Origin: JAWXBT01 sp964523015
Lineage (GTDB): Bacteria; Bdellovibrionota_C; UBA2361; J135
Assembly (NCBI GenBank): GCA_964523015.1
Contig: CAZFXN010000031.1
Span: forward strand, 1 to 32,491
Direction: 5' to 3'
Length of the DNA: 32,491 nucleotides
Positions within the stretch are counted from its first letter, which is position 1, and each line of letters starts with the position of its first letter. The notes under the pieces were generated by a model that saw nothing but the letters and a program-made list of their open reading frames with translations, had not been told where the DNA came from and did no database searches. Shown here in pieces: positions 23,656 through 31,497 of this stretch. The position numbers were made by a program, and so were the translations under genes.

Positions 23656-24105
23656 ATGTTAACAGTTGAAGAAGCTTCTAGGATACTAAATCTTCACCCC
23701 CAGACGGTATATCGCAAGATAAAACGTGGAGAGATTCCTTGCCATTACATTGGTAAAACTATTCGTATTAATGAGGCGGATCTGGGGAGGCATTCTGGAC
23801 CTTCTCGCAACACAGTCCTGCCGGAATCGCTTCAACATCTATTTTGGGACACCTCCCGATCTACACTTACCTCCTCTGATGATGTTGTAATCGAACGAAT
23901 CCTGGACCAGGGAGATCTTGGGGCGATTCGCTGGTTGCTTGAGAACTGTGCACGTTCTGACATCATTAGTTTTCTACGAACTAAAGGTCGGCGCCGACTC
24001 TCAAATAAATCACTTAATTTTTGGAGCGCCTATTTTGGGCAAAATATTTACCAATATACTAAGTCCGGAGCAGAAAGTGCTCTTGGAGAAGGTCGCTGGC
24101 GCTAA
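23656..24105 (+). CDS. Excisionase-type HTH protein with DUF6922-like domain, likely antitoxin
   Basis: A 149-residue two-domain protein. Residues 1-46 are a MerR/excisionase-type helix-turn-helix: LTVEEASRILNLHPQTVYRKIKRGEIPCHYIG, then IRINEADL. Residues about 57-130 (LQHLFWDTS ... VIERILDQGDLGAIRWLL ... RRLSNKSLNFW) resemble the DUF6922 domain found in proteins paired with AbiEii-type nucleotidyltransferases. The next gene starts inside its 3' end (about 71-base overlap), so the products are coupled. Probable role: antitoxin and autorepressor. The last 20 residues read like an out-of-register extension into the next gene. Confidence 0.78.
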   Translation: MLTVEEASRILNLHPQTVYRKIKRGEIPCHYIGKTIRINEADLGRHSGPSRNTVLPESLQHLFWDTSRSTLTSSDDVVIERILDQGDLGAIRWLLENCARSDIISFLRTKGRRRLSNKSLNFWSAYFGQNIYQYTKSGAESALGEGRWR

Positions 24106-24658
24106 ATGGTTGTCACAGTTCTACCTAGCAGGAGGAACATCTCTCGCTCTTCAATTGGGCCACAGATTATCTATTGATTTTGACTTTTTTACAGACAAAA
24201 CATTTTCGACTCAAAAAATAATTCAACATCTCTCTAAGGTTGGTAAAGTTTCAATTCAGGATGAATCAACTGGTACACTTAATCTTTTTCTTGATCAGAT
24301 CAAGTTATCGTTTCTCTTGTATCCTTACCCGCTTATTCATTCTACTCATGATTTCAATCAGGCTAAGCTTGCAAGCATTGATGATATTGCCGCAATGAAA
24401 CTGATCGCAATTGCACAACGCGGAACTAAAAAAGACTTTATCGATATGTGGATCTTATTAAAAAATGGTTGGAATCTTACATTGATATTTGAAACACTTG
24501 AGAAGAAATTCAGTAAGACTAAGTATAATAAAGCACACCTACTTAAGAGTCTGGCATATTTTGAGGATGCTGAAGGGGATGCCGAGCCGCAGATGTTAAT
24601 TCCATTTTCTTGGGAAGCGGCAAAGGAAGACCTTTTGAAAGCGGCTTTGAAGTTATAG
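24035..24658 (+). CDS. AbiEii/AbiGii-like nucleotidyltransferase, likely toxin
   Basis: A 207-residue nucleotidyltransferase-fold protein starting at a TTG (GKIFTNILSPEQKVLLEK). The core motif is YLAGGTSLALQLGHRLSIDFDFF: GG-T-S, then D-F-D as metal ligands, which is the AbiEii pattern. Later ASIDDIAAMKLIAIAQRGTKKDFIDMWILL carries the family's conserved Lys and Arg/Asp residues. The frame is open further upstream to 23918, but that part overlaps the HTH gene and is not family-like. AbiEii enzymes are bacteriostatic toxins in abortive-infection systems; action here is inferred. Confidence 0.85.
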   Translation: MGKIFTNILSPEQKVLLEKVAGAKWLSQFYLAGGTSLALQLGHRLSIDFDFFTDKTFSTQKIIQHLSKVGKVSIQDESTGTLNLFLDQIKLSFLLYPYPLIHSTHDFNQAKLASIDDIAAMKLIAIAQRGTKKDFIDMWILLKNGWNLTLIFETLEKKFSKTKYNKAHLLKSLAYFEDAEGDAEPQMLIPFSWEAAKEDLLKAALKL

Positions 24659-24718
24659 GCATGATAGGAAACCGCGACCAAAGATCCTCGTATGCTTCTA
24701 TCTCTTCAATTTAGTCTC

Positions 24719-24755
24719 AGAGACTCCGTGGTAGCACCGTCTCTTGACCTTTTTT
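24719..24755 (+). terminator. Possible rho-independent terminator
   Basis: AGAGAC (24719-24724) pairs with GTCTCT (24739-24744). Five bases later comes a run of six T (24750-24755). An alternative hairpin, GTCTC-A-GAGAC (24714-24724), overlaps it. It lies 60 bases after the AbiEii-like gene. The stem is short, so confidence is limited. Confidence 0.4.
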
Positions 24756-24889
24756 CAATAATCTTGTTGTATTAGGCCGGAATAATGACTGGGGTCGTGT
24801 ATTGTAGGGTCGATAGTGTGAATTTTCTTTAAATTCAACTACTTAGGCTGAAGATCGCACGAAGTTAAGAACCTTGGTCTGATATTTTT

Positions 24890-24920
24890 TTAGGTACATT
24901 ATTTTTTAGATACACTATTT
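24890..24920. repeat. Tandem 15-bp direct repeats before atpF'
   Basis: TTAGGTACATTATTT (24890-24904) and TTAGATACACTATTT (24906-24920) differ at two positions and repeat with a 16-base period, ending two bases before the GTG start. The position suits control of initiation, but chance in an AT-rich leader is possible. Confidence 0.6.
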
Positions 24921-24922
24921 AC

Positions 24923-25399
24923 GTGGAAGCACTCCTAAAAACATTTGATCTGACTGTAGTTGATGGCTACATGATTTTGGTTGTGGCTGTTCTATTTGTT
25001 ATCCTCTGGAAAGCCTTAGAAAAGACCCTTTTTATCCCATACATAAGACTGATTGAGGCCCGGGAGCGAGCTACTGTGGGAGTCGAAGAGGAAGCCAATG
25101 CTGCATATTCTAAGGCAGAGGTAGGAGAGAGAGACTATCTTTTGAAAATTGCCGATGCTCGCAAAATTGCAATGGAAAAAAAACTAGCAATAGTTGCAAA
25201 AGCAAAAGGTGAGGCTGCTAAGATCGCAGATGACGCGACTAAAGAGGCGGAAAGGATCTTATTAAGCGCAAGAGCTGAGATCAAAAAAGATGCTGAAGCA
25301 GCTAGAAAAGCTACTCTCTTAAATGCTGAAGAGTTAGCAAACGATTTAGTTTCAAAACTAAAGCAACCACCAGCAATAGTGGAATCTGTTTTGAACTAA
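24923..25399 (+). CDS. atpF': ATP synthase subunit b' (F0 stator)
   Basis: A 158-residue peripheral stalk subunit. One N-terminal membrane helix (YMILVVAVLFVILWKAL) is followed by a long Ala/Lys/Glu-rich coiled coil that reaches up to F1. It starts at a GTG, followed by MEALLKTFDL in translation. It is the first gene of the operon. A b' plus b pair instead of a b homodimer is found in photosynthetic bacteria and many deltaproteobacteria-grade lineages. No a or c subunit gene precedes it; in such genomes atpB and atpE are usually elsewhere. Confidence 0.92.
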   Translation: MEALLKTFDLTVVDGYMILVVAVLFVILWKALEKTLFIPYIRLIEARERATVGVEEEANAAYSKAEVGERDYLLKIADARKIAMEKKLAIVAKAKGEAAKIADDATKEAERILLSARAEIKKDAEAARKATLLNAEELANDLVSKLKQPPAIVESVLN

Positions 25400-25427
25400 G
25401 TTTGGGATTTTATTTTTAAGCACAACG

Positions 25428-26036
25428 ATGCACACACGAAAGATGAATATAAAGGGAAAAATGAAGCTGAATCGATGTAGCAAAAAGGCTCTCTTAGGCA
25501 CTCTTGCTTCGTTATTTATTGCCTCAGATCTTTTTGCTGCTGGTGATGGTCATGCCCCTGGAGTTTCTACGCTCCTCCTTCCAGTTTTCAATTTTGCTCT
25601 ATATCTAGTTTTAATGTTTCTCATATTAAAGGGGCCAATCTCAACTCTCTTAAGAGCACGACGTGATAACTTAGAGGCTCACATTAAACGTGCTGCAATG
25701 CATTGGGATCAGGCTCGTAAGCAGCTCCTCGAAGTACAAAGACGGTTTCAAACTCTGGATGGTGATATCAAAGAGCTTTCTGAGCGAATTGCCATAGAAG
25801 CAAAAAAAGAGGGCGAAACTTTGGTTGCTGATGCAAAAGAGCATGCTCTTATGACTATCAAAAGAGCAAACGAAGGAGCGCTTGCTGAGAGAAAAACTGC
25901 GGAGAATCAGGTTCGCGCTGAACTTGCACAAGCAGTTCTTAAACTTGCCTCTGAGAAGCTCACTAAGGATATGAATCAAGATACTGATCGTCCTCTTAGA
26001 GAGAGAGCGTTAGATGGAATTAGGGCTCTAGGATAA
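25428..26036 (+). CDS. atpF: ATP synthase subunit b (F0 stator)
   Basis: A 202-residue stalk subunit. The N-terminus resembles a cleavable signal (KALLGTLASLFIASDLFAAG), then the true membrane helix (LLLPVFNFALYLVLMFLIL), then a long coiled coil (RARRDNLEAHIKRAAMHWDQ onward). A signal-like N-terminus is usual for this subunit in deltaproteobacteria. Start choice is uncertain: ATGs at 25428, 25443 and 25461 are all in frame. It lies 28 bases after atpF' and 4 bases before atpH. Confidence 0.92.
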   Translation: MHTRKMNIKGKMKLNRCSKKALLGTLASLFIASDLFAAGDGHAPGVSTLLLPVFNFALYLVLMFLILKGPISTLLRARRDNLEAHIKRAAMHWDQARKQLLEVQRRFQTLDGDIKELSERIAIEAKKEGETLVADAKEHALMTIKRANEGALAERKTAENQVRAELAQAVLKLASEKLTKDMNQDTDRPLRERALDGIRALG

Positions 26037-26040
26037 CTAC

Positions 26041-26586
26041 ATGGCACACGGTCACGGAAAAATTGCAAAGCGGTATGCCCGAGCACTCTTTGAGGCGACC
26101 GATTCTTTACAGGTGGAGACTGTTTCAGAATCACTCAATGTTCTTTCTGAAGTTTGGCTTAAAACCGCAAATCTTAGAACCGCTCTTTTAAATCCATCTT
26201 TAAAATCAGAGCAGCGAATTGGGTTGGTTAAGGAGGTTTCTGCTGCAGTTGCGCCTAGAAATGTATCGATCCTAAATTTCGTAATGTTACTAGTTGAGAA
26301 TAAGCGATTGAGCTTGATTCCTGAGATTGCCTCACAATTTTCTTGGATGGTTGATGAGCTTAAAAAAGCATTGTCTTTACAGATCTCCTCGGCATTTGAA
26401 ATTTCACAAACTGAAAAAGAGCAATACGAAGAGCGGATAAGAAAAGATTTTGGAGCATTAGCAAAGATCACCTGGTCAGTGAATCCACAACTGATCGGCG
26501 GAATGGTTATAAAGAGTGGAGACAGGTTAATTGATAGCTCGATTCGAGGATCTCTAGAGAAAATGACAGCCCAGTTATTAGGATAG
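26041..26586 (+). CDS. atpH: ATP synthase subunit delta (OSCP)
   Basis: A 181-residue delta subunit linking the peripheral stalk to the top of F1. The N-terminal helical domain starts with KIAKRYARALFEAT. The C-terminus carries the conserved NPQLIGGMVIKSGDRLIDSSIRGSLEKM. Length and ending are typical. It follows atpF by four bases, so translation is probably coupled. Confidence 0.95.
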   Translation: MAHGHGKIAKRYARALFEATDSLQVETVSESLNVLSEVWLKTANLRTALLNPSLKSEQRIGLVKEVSAAVAPRNVSILNFVMLLVENKRLSLIPEIASQFSWMVDELKKALSLQISSAFEISQTEKEQYEERIRKDFGALAKITWSVNPQLIGGMVIKSGDRLIDSSIRGSLEKMTAQLLG

Positions 26587-26663
26587 GTGCGAAAAGTAAA
26601 CCGAAAAGTAAGAACAGTTTAGATAATTTAAGTTTTTGTTTAAAAAAAGAAAGAGAATAAGCG

Positions 26664-28259
26664 ATGAACATTAAAGCTGAAGAAATTAGCAAGATCATAA
26701 AAGATCGTATTAAGGATTTTGCATCGGTCCAGGAGGCAGCTGAGACAGGATTTGTGTTAACCGTTGGTGACGGTATAGCTCACGTGCATGGCCTATCTAA
26801 GGTAGCCTTCGGTGAGCTCGTTGAATTTGGAAGTGGCATCATGGGATTGGCCATGAACCTTGAAGAGGACAATGTCGGTGTTGTTATCATGGGTGACACT
26901 AGTCAAGTTCGAGAAGGTGACGTAGTCAAACGTACCGGACGAATTGCCGAAGTGCCAGTAGGGGACGAGCTTATTGGTCGTGTTGTTGACGCTCTTGGAA
27001 ATCCGATCGATGGATTAGGCGACATTAAAACTAAACATAAAAGTCGTGTCGAAATTAAAGCTCCTGGAATTGTAAAAAGAAAATCAGTGCATGAGCCGCT
27101 TCAAACGGGCATAAAAGCGATCGATTCTATGATCCCTGTTGGTCGTGGACAAAGAGAGCTTATTATCGGTGATAAAAAAACAGGGAAAACTGCTGTTGCT
27201 CTTGATACTATCATTAATCAAAAGGGCACCGGCGTTATCTGTATCTATGTTGCCATCGGTCAAAAACGATCCAGCGTTGCTCAAGTTGTAGAAAAGCTAA
27301 AAGAGCAGGGCGCAATGGATCACACTATTGTTGTGGCCGCGACTGCCTCTGAGCCAGCTCCTCTTGCATTTTTGGCGCCATACACCGGTACAGCAATTGG
27401 TGAGTATTTCATGATGAACGGTAAGCATGCCCTTATCGTTTTTGACGATTTATCAAAACACGCGGTAGCCTACAGAGCTATCTCATTGCTACTTCGAAGA
27501 CCTCCAGGTCGTGAAGCGTATCCTGGCGACGTTTTCTATTTACATTCTCGTCTCCTAGAGAGAGCTGCAAAACTTTCAGATGAGATGGGTGGCGGATCCT
27601 TAACAGCACTCCCTATAATTGAAACTTTAGAAGGTGACGTTTCGGCTTACATCCCTACTAACGTTATCTCGATCACTGATGGCCAGATCTATCTTGAAGC
27701 TGATCTTTTCTACTCCGGTGTTCGTCCTGCTATTAGCGTTGGACTTTCCGTTTCCCGTGTAGGCGGAGCAGCACAAATTAAGGCGATGAAAAAAGTAGCT
27801 GGGACATTGCGACTCGATCTTGCTCAGTACCGTGAGAAGCAGGCCTTCGCCCAGTTCGGATCAGATCTAGATGCGGCTACTCAAGCTCAGCTGGCTCGAG
27901 GTCAGAGACTTGTTGAGATGTTAAAACAGGATCAGTATAAGCCTATGCCTGTTGAGTTGCAGGTTGTTTCAATCTTTGGAGCCAATGCAGGGTTCCTTGA
28001 TGGATTAGAAGTCTCTCAAGTTGGACCTTATGAAAAAGCATTACACCAACACATGCTTTCAAATCATAAAGATATTCTTGATGTTATTAAGACTAAAGGA
28101 TCCATTGAGGATGATCTCTCAGCAAAATTAAAAGGTGTGCTTCAGAAGTTTACGCCTGAGTTTGTTGCTGGTTACGGTGTAGAAGCAAATTCTGGAGGAA
28201 ATGCTTCAAAAAAAGATAACGCCCCAAAAGCAGGGGCTCAAGCAGCAGCGAGTCATTAG
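26664..28259 (+). CDS. atpA: ATP synthase subunit alpha
   Basis: A 531-residue non-catalytic nucleotide-binding F1 subunit. Walker A is GDKKTGKT (169-176), with Lys where many homologues have Arg-Gln. Also clear are GQKRSSVAQVVEKL, HALIVFDDLSKHAVAYRAISLLLRRPPGREAYPGD (Walker B region) and PAISVGLSVSRVGGAAQ with the arginine finger. The C-terminus has an added low-complexity tail (SGGNASKKDNAPKAGAQ) of about 20 residues not needed for F1. By hand count 17 GATC sites fall within this gene. Confidence 0.98.
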   Translation: MNIKAEEISKIIKDRIKDFASVQEAAETGFVLTVGDGIAHVHGLSKVAFGELVEFGSGIMGLAMNLEEDNVGVVIMGDTSQVREGDVVKRTGRIAEVPVGDELIGRVVDALGNPIDGLGDIKTKHKSRVEIKAPGIVKRKSVHEPLQTGIKAIDSMIPVGRGQRELIIGDKKTGKTAVALDTIINQKGTGVICIYVAIGQKRSSVAQVVEKLKEQGAMDHTIVVAATASEPAPLAFLAPYTGTAIGEYFMMNGKHALIVFDDLSKHAVAYRAISLLLRRPPGREAYPGDVFYLHSRLLERAAKLSDEMGGGSLTALPIIETLEGDVSAYIPTNVISITDGQIYLEADLFYSGVRPAISVGLSVSRVGGAAQIKAMKKVAGTLRLDLAQYREKQAFAQFGSDLDAATQAQLARGQRLVEMLKQDQYKPMPVELQVVSIFGANAGFLDGLEVSQVGPYEKALHQHMLSNHKDILDVIKTKGSIEDDLSAKLKGVLQKFTPEFVAGYGVEANSGGNASKKDNAPKAGAQAAASH

Positions 28260-28282
28260 ATAGTTAATTTAGAGAAAAAACG

Positions 28283-29215
28283 ATGGCTGGATTAAAGATA
28301 ATAAAGAGAAGGCTTGTATCAATCAAGAATACAATGCAGATCACCCGCGCCATGAAACTTGTTTCTGCCGCTAAGCTTAATCGCGCCCAGGAGGCAGTTG
28401 CCCGATCACGAGAATATTCTGTAGCTCTTAATATTGTAATGAAATCTCTCCTAAAAGAGATTGACACTATTGATATTACTCATCCGTTGATGAAGCCACG
28501 TGAGCAGGTGAAAAATGTTTGTCTCCTTATCGTCGGTGGAGGTAGAGGACTTTGCGGAGCTTATAATTCTAATGTGAACAAAGCTGTGGAAGCTTTTCGA
28601 AAAGAGCATAAGTCTGAGGGACTTAATATTGATGCGGTAATTATTGGGAAAAAAGCAGCCGAATATTTTCGACGGATGAAATATAAATACAGCTCATCTC
28701 ATGAGAAAATTTCTGAGGACCCAAATGCGTGGCCACTTTTAGAGATTGCTCAGGGACTAGAAGCAGATTTTCTTAATGAAAAAGTGGATGAAGTTTACAT
28801 AGTTTATACTCATTTTAAGAGCATAATGAGTCAACGCACCATCACTGAAAAATTGCTTCCGTTTAGTTTTAGTGCCGAAAAGAGTACTGAAAAAAACATT
28901 GAAAAAATCACAGAGAAAACAACTACCAATTCTACCGACAACTCTTTAGCCACCGAAGCTGGTGGACTAACCATATTTGAGCCGTCGCGTGAGCAGGTAT
29001 TCTCAAGAATTATTCCGCGTCTTATGCGAATGAAGATTCAGCAAGCTGCGCTTGAATCAAAAGCTAGTGAGCATGCTTCTAGAATGACTTCAATGGACGC
29101 TGCAACAAAGAACGCTGGTGAATTAAAAGAGAAGTTGCAGCTAAAACATAACCGATTACGTCAATCCAGAATCACCTCTGAACTTTTAGATATTTTGGGT
29201 GGAGCACAGGCGTGA
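28283..29215 (+). CDS. atpG: ATP synthase subunit gamma, with Lys/Thr-rich insertion
   Basis: A 310-residue rotor shaft. The N-terminal coiled coil (IKRRLVSIKNTMQITRAMKLVSAAK) and the C-terminal coiled coil (RMTSMDAATKNAGELKEKL) that enter the alpha-beta ring are both normal. The nucleotide-like loop reads GGGRGLCGAYN where most homologues have TSDRGLCG. Residues about 199-226 form an extra low-complexity insertion (EKSTEKNIEKITEKTTTNST) in the globular domain, making it about 20 residues longer than the E. coli protein. Confidence 0.96.
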   Translation: MAGLKIIKRRLVSIKNTMQITRAMKLVSAAKLNRAQEAVARSREYSVALNIVMKSLLKEIDTIDITHPLMKPREQVKNVCLLIVGGGRGLCGAYNSNVNKAVEAFRKEHKSEGLNIDAVIIGKKAAEYFRRMKYKYSSSHEKISEDPNAWPLLEIAQGLEADFLNEKVDEVYIVYTHFKSIMSQRTITEKLLPFSFSAEKSTEKNIEKITEKTTTNSTDNSLATEAGGLTIFEPSREQVFSRIIPRLMRMKIQQAALESKASEHASRMTSMDAATKNAGELKEKLQLKHNRLRQSRITSELLDILGGAQA

Positions 29216-29293
29216 AATTAATACGGTAAATTTTTAATTTTGTTGATAGAAAAATAAAGAAAAAGTAAAAGAGAAAAATAAACAGGAAAAGAA

Positions 29294-30745
29294 ATGGGAA
29301 CAGACAACAAAGGAATCGGAAGAAAAGGAAAGATCGTTCAAGTTTTGGGAGCCGTCATCGACGTTGAATTCCCAAAGGAAGGAGGTCTACCAAGCATCTA
29401 TGATGCAGTACTAGTAACCAATCCAACCCTTGATAGCACACCGAACAACTTAACGCTTGAGGTGGCGCAACACCTTGGTGACAGCATGGTTCGATGTATC
29501 GCTATGGACTCATCAGAAGGATTAGTGCGTGGCCAAGAAGTTATAGACACCGGTGCACCAATCTCAGTGCCAGTTGGACCAAAAACATTGGGACGGATCA
29601 TGGATGTTATCGGACGACCAGTTGATGAGGCCGGCCCGATTGATACAGATATTCGTTGGGCAATTCATAGACCAACTCCAACATTTGAAGAGCAATCAAC
29701 CTCTAAAGAGATCTTAGAAACTGGAATTAAAGTTATCGATCTCCTTGCTCCTTATGTGAAGGGCGGAAAGATCGGGCTCTTTGGTGGAGCCGGTGTCGGA
29801 AAAACCGTTATCATCATGGAGCTTATTAATAACATCGCTAAAGCACACGGCGGATACTCCGTATTTGGTGGTGTGGGAGAGCGTACTCGTGAGGGTAACG
29901 ATCTTTGGCATGAGATGAAAGATTCAGGCGTTCTTGATAAAGCCGTCCTTGTATACGGGCAGATGAATGAGCCTCCAGGCGCACGTTTCAGAGTTGGTTT
30001 AACAGCCCTAACTGTAGCCGAATATTTCCGTGATGAAGAGGGTCGAGACGTACTTCTCTTTATCGATAATATCTTTAGGTTTGTACAAGCTGGCTCTGAA
30101 GTATCAGCTCTCTTAGGTCGTATGCCATCAGCTGTGGGATATCAGCCGACATTGGCTACTGACGTAGGACAGCTACAAGAACGAATTACTTCCACTAAGA
30201 AGGGTTCGATCACTTCAGTACAAGCAGTGTACGTGCCTGCGGATGACTATACTGATCCAGCTCCAGCCGTTACATTTGCTCACTTAGATGCAACTACTGA
30301 GCTTAATCGCGCGATTGCTGAGAAGGGAATTTACCCAGCGGTAGATCCTCTTACCTCATCATCCACAGTGCTTGAGCCAGGTATCGTTGGCGAGAGACAT
30401 TATGCAGTTGCTCGTAGAGTGCAACAAACATTGCAGCGGTATAAAGATCTTCAAGACATTATCGCCATCTTAGGAATGGATGAATTGTCTGAGGGAGACA
30501 AGCAGATCGTATCACGCGCTCGAAAAATTGAGCGTTTCTTGTCACAGCCATTTCATGTGGCTGAGGCATTTACTGGTAGCCCAGGTGCTTACGTTAAGCT
30601 TGAAGATACGATCACCGGCTTTGAAGAGCTTGTTGATGGGAAGTGTGATGACTTGCCAGAGCAGGCTTTTTATATGGTCGGGACGATGGCTGAGGCGCGA
30701 ACTAAGGCAGAAAAGCTGGCTGCTCAGTTTGCTAAGGCAGCTTAA
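29294..30745 (+). CDS. atpD: ATP synthase subunit beta (catalytic)
   Basis: A 483-residue catalytic F1 subunit. Walker A is GGAGVGKTV (from residue 164). The catalytic Glu is in GVGERTREGNDL. Walker B is VLLFIDNIFRF. The phosphate/DELSE region is present (ILGMDELSEGDKQIV), as is SALLGRMPSAVGYQPTLATDVG. An AGGAAAAG ribosome binding site precedes the ATG. Length is standard. Confidence 0.98.
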   Translation: MGTDNKGIGRKGKIVQVLGAVIDVEFPKEGGLPSIYDAVLVTNPTLDSTPNNLTLEVAQHLGDSMVRCIAMDSSEGLVRGQEVIDTGAPISVPVGPKTLGRIMDVIGRPVDEAGPIDTDIRWAIHRPTPTFEEQSTSKEILETGIKVIDLLAPYVKGGKIGLFGGAGVGKTVIIMELINNIAKAHGGYSVFGGVGERTREGNDLWHEMKDSGVLDKAVLVYGQMNEPPGARFRVGLTALTVAEYFRDEEGRDVLLFIDNIFRFVQAGSEVSALLGRMPSAVGYQPTLATDVGQLQERITSTKKGSITSVQAVYVPADDYTDPAPAVTFAHLDATTELNRAIAEKGIYPAVDPLTSSSTVLEPGIVGERHYAVARRVQQTLQRYKDLQDIIAILGMDELSEGDKQIVSRARKIERFLSQPFHVAEAFTGSPGAYVKLEDTITGFEELVDGKCDDLPEQAFYMVGTMAEARTKAEKLAAQFAKAA

Positions 30746-30766
30746 GAAGAAACAGGATAGAGAAGG

Positions 30767-30889
30767 ATTCCAGTTGAATGGGTCTAAATTTTTGGTACTC
30801 CCGCTCGCTACGTTAGCGGGAGCGTGACTGTTAGTGGCACTGTGTCGCTCGGGAGGTCCTCCTAAAATTCAGACCCATTCAACTGGAAT
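30767..30889. repeat. Intra-operon hairpin element B (shared core)
   Basis: A 123-base element between atpD and atpC with perfect 19-base arms, ATTCCAGTTGAATGGGTCT (30767-30785) and its complement (30871-30889); the stem continues imperfectly to about 30 bases. Inside are a hairpin CTCCCGCT/AGCGGGAG (30798-30805, 30815-30822), the string GGTACTCCCGCTCGCT (30794-30809) and AGGTCCTCC (30854-30862). These two strings are the reverse complement of those in element A between parA and parB, flanked there too by T and A tracts. The arms of the two elements are unrelated. Confidence 0.9.
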
Positions 30890-30999
30890 TAGTAAAGCGT
30901 GACTTCGTGGGGTTTCGCTAAGAACCTTGGGGAGTGGTAGTTTGGTTTGCTACTCTAGTTGAGAAGGGAGTTTATATTTAGTGAAAGCTTATTGTTTTT

Positions 31000-31407
31000 A
31001 TGGATAATAGTTTCAAATTAGAAATTTTGGTTCCTTCGGGAAAGATTTTGGCCGAGTCTGTTTTGGCGGTAACTTTACCGACTGAGATGGGTGAAGTTGG
31101 AGTATTGCCAGGACATGCTTCCTACACGACAACTCTTGGTACTGGAATTCTTGAATACGCATTATCTAACGGTCGATCTGGTGGAGCAATTGTTATCTCT
31201 GGTGGTATCGCTCAATATTCTGGAGACACCCTTAGAGTTCTAGCTGATACAGTTGATCTTAAAGATAAAGTTAAGAAAGGCGAATACGATAAGGGTCGTG
31301 ACGAACTTGAAGCCAGCTTAACAAATGTTGATATCACTACTCCCGAATGGTCTGTTTCCAAAGCGAAGCTTGATCGGATGAATTCTATTGATGCGCTTTT
31401 ACGCTAA
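31000..31407 (+). CDS. atpC: ATP synthase subunit epsilon
   Basis: A 135-residue central-stalk subunit. The N-terminal beta-sandwich has LEILVPSGKILAESVLAVTLPTEMGEVGVLPGHASY and SGGIAQYSGDTLRVLADTVD. A C-terminal helical pair follows (KKGEYDKGRDELEASL). It is separated from atpD by 254 bases holding hairpin element B, unusual in an operon that is otherwise tightly packed. This suggests mRNA processing or differential expression of epsilon. Confidence 0.95.
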   Translation: MDNSFKLEILVPSGKILAESVLAVTLPTEMGEVGVLPGHASYTTTLGTGILEYALSNGRSGGAIVISGGIAQYSGDTLRVLADTVDLKDKVKKGEYDKGRDELEASLTNVDITTPEWSVSKAKLDRMNSIDALLR

Positions 31408-31497
31408 GCGCAAGATAAAAAAATACAATTGTGAAACTTTATAGTTTAGCTCATCATCGAACTAAATCGTTGGAATTTTTAGTTGGAGAGATAGCAT

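Noticed and set aside
30480..30827. 115-codon plus-strand ORF overlapping atpD and element B
   Set aside because: Out-of-frame shadow of atpD that runs into the hairpin.
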